NCBI GenBank assembly: GCA_965364515.1
Contig: CBDTXZ010000079.1
Span: 1-13,218 of the forward strand
From: JAHEDH01 sp965364515
GTDB lineage: Bacteria > Actinomycetota > Acidimicrobiia > Spongiisociales > ZC4RG35
Length of the DNA stretch: 13,218 nucleotides
Direction: 5' to 3'
Of this stretch, positions 12,359-13,218 are shown one piece after another (the first letter of the stretch is position 1; each line of letters begins with the position of its first letter). Below the pieces are notes generated by a model. It was not told the DNA's origin and did not search any database. It saw nothing but the letters and a program-made list of their open reading frames with translations. The translations under genes were made by a program, and so were the position numbers.

Positions 12359-13218
12359 ATGCTCATCGTCCAGAAGTACGGCGGTACCTCCGTCGCCTCA
12401 CCAGAGAGAATCTCGGCAGTCGCAGATCGGATTTGCGCCACGAAGGCAGCCGGTCACGACGTGGTCGTGGTCGTTTCTGCGATGGGCAAGACCACCGACG
12501 AGCTGATCACGCTGGCGACTGCGGTCAACCCCGAGCCTCCAGCGCGAGAGATGGACATGCTCCTCACCGCCGGAGAGCGGATCTCGATGGCGCTCACCGC
12601 GATGGCGATCGAGCGTCGGGGAGTAGAAGCGGTCTCGTTCACCGGTTCTCAGGCCGGAATCCTCACCGATGCCGCCCACGGCGCCGCCAAGATCACCGAG
12701 ATCCGCGGAACCCGGGTGAAGGAGTCGCTCGAGGACGGGAAGGTCGTCATCGTCGCAGGCTTTCAGGGAGTCGATCCCGAGTCACGTGAGATCACGACGC
12801 TCGGGCGTGGAGGGTCCGACGCCACGGCGGTTGCGCTCGCCGCGTCGCTCGGCGCCGATGCATGCGAGATCTTCACCGACGTCGACGGTGTCTACACGGC
12901 CGACCCGCGGATCGTCCCGGCCGCCAAGAAGCTCGATGAGGTCTCGTTCGAGGAGATGCTCGAGCTGTCCGCGTCCGGAGCAGGGGTGCTGATGAGCCGA
13001 TCGGTCGAGTTCGGTCGTCGGTTCCATATTCCCATACACGTCCGATCTTCGTTCAACGACAATCCAGGGACCTGGGTGAAGGAGACCACCATGGAACAGG
13101 CCGTCATCAGTGGCATCGCTCACGACACGTCCGAGGCCAAGCTCACGATCCGCGGGGTGCCAGACTTTCCCGGTGTTGCGGCCCGCCTCTTCGAGCCGAT
13201 GGCTTCCGCAGACATCAA
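12359..13218 (+). CDS. lysC: Aspartate kinase, alpha chain (3' end beyond the window)
   Basis: Phosphorylates aspartate with ATP, the first step to lysine, threonine, methionine and diaminopimelate. The frame is open from ATG 12359 to the edge (286 codons visible of about 400-420 expected). The kinase domain shows KYGGTSVA (6-13), VVSAMGKTTDELI, LLTAGERISMALTAMA, SFTGSQAGI, GRGGSDATAVALAASLGAD and FTDVDGVYTADPRIVP. The first ACT domain begins near residue 255 with SEAKLTIRGVPDFPGVA, so feedback regulation by lysine/threonine is expected from the family. The layout is the Bacillus/Corynebacterium type. ATG 12359 has no good Shine-Dalgarno (CAGGG is the nearest). A strong internal initiation site inside the gene probably makes a separate regulatory beta chain. 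The end of the gene is not visible. Confidence 0.95.
   Translation, partial: MLIVQKYGGTSVASPERISAVADRICATKAAGHDVVVVVSAMGKTTDELITLATAVNPEPPAREMDMLLTAGERISMALTAMAIERRGVEAVSFTGSQAGILTDAAHGAAKITEIRGTRVKESLEDGKVVIVAGFQGVDPESREITTLGRGGSDATAVALAASLGADACEIFTDVDGVYTADPRIVPAAKKLDEVSFEEMLELSASGAGVLMSRSVEFGRRFHIPIHVRSSFNDNPGTWVKETTMEQAVISGIAHDTSEAKLTIRGVPDFPGVAARLFEPMASADI
13079..13093 (+). promoter_or_regulatory. Internal ribosome binding site and start for the LysC beta subunit
   Basis: AAGGAG (13079-13084), 6 nt, then ATG 13091-13093, in frame with lysC at codon 245. In Bacillus subtilis and Corynebacterium glutamicum, aspartokinase is an alpha/beta pair whose beta chain starts inside the same gene near residue 246-250, just before the ACT domains. 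The position here agrees, and this is the best Shine-Dalgarno in the window apart from ilvE. Confidence 0.7.

Noticed and set aside
11368..12441. Upstream extension of the PHP frame to give a 640-residue protein
   Set aside because: The added part is out of frame with the cyclophilin gene, rich in Ser/Arg/Pro, and unlike any PHP protein. DLHTH is expected at the N-terminus.

Overview
This window is a GC-rich stretch (roughly two thirds G+C by eye) of a bacterial chromosome, most likely from Actinomycetota and plausibly the class Acidimicrobiia. That assignment is inference. It rests on the GC content, a class II (GlpX) fructose bisphosphatase, a candidate acyl-CoA carboxylase epsilon-like subunit beside a methylmalonyl-CoA epimerase, and several starts that lack a Shine-Dalgarno site but carry a TANNNT hexamer 6-9 nt upstream, as in leaderless actinobacterial transcripts. 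I count twelve protein genes, the last cut by the window edge. I see no tRNA, rRNA, CRISPR array, insertion sequence or prophage. Gaps between genes are short, the longest being 189 bp.

Layout. Positions 14-83 hold a heptad-periodic inverted repeat that runs into the start codon of a glycosyltransferase of the DUF3524 / tRNA-queuosine mannosyltransferase (GTDC1-like) family (81-1160, +). A HAD-family phosphatase-like protein follows (1291-1929, +). It converges with a two-gene minus-strand unit in which a thiolase (4217-3030) overlaps glpX (3037-2051) by 8 bp. Across a divergent 189-bp gap with more period-7 repeats lies a plus-strand chain of four overlapping genes: an unusual photolyase/cryptochrome-like flavoprotein (4407-5612), an M50 site-2-type membrane protease with a long helical-repeat tail (5597-7222), methylmalonyl-CoA epimerase (7219-7629) and a small candidate AccE-like protein (7626-7841). 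ilvE follows (7903-8922, +). A perfect 13-bp inverted repeat separates it from a convergent minus-strand group: cyclophilin (12277-11504), PHP-domain phosphoesterase (11367-10519) and the lipid II flippase MurJ (10522-8966). Diverging from the cyclophilin is lysC, aspartate kinase (12359 to the edge, +).

Most genes are housekeeping: amino-acid biosynthesis (ilvE, lysC), gluconeogenesis (glpX), acyl-CoA metabolism (thiolase, mce, accE candidate), envelope construction (murJ) and protein folding. The main novelty is the photolyase-like protein. Its FAD-binding helical domain comes first and a shortened photolyase alpha/beta domain follows it, the reverse of the usual order. It also carries four cysteines spaced much like the [4Fe-4S] ligands of the FeS-BCP/PhrB photolyases. 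Other points of interest are the heptad hairpin over the first gene, the protease with its helical tail, and a strong internal ribosome binding site in lysC matching the known separate beta-subunit start of other aspartokinases.
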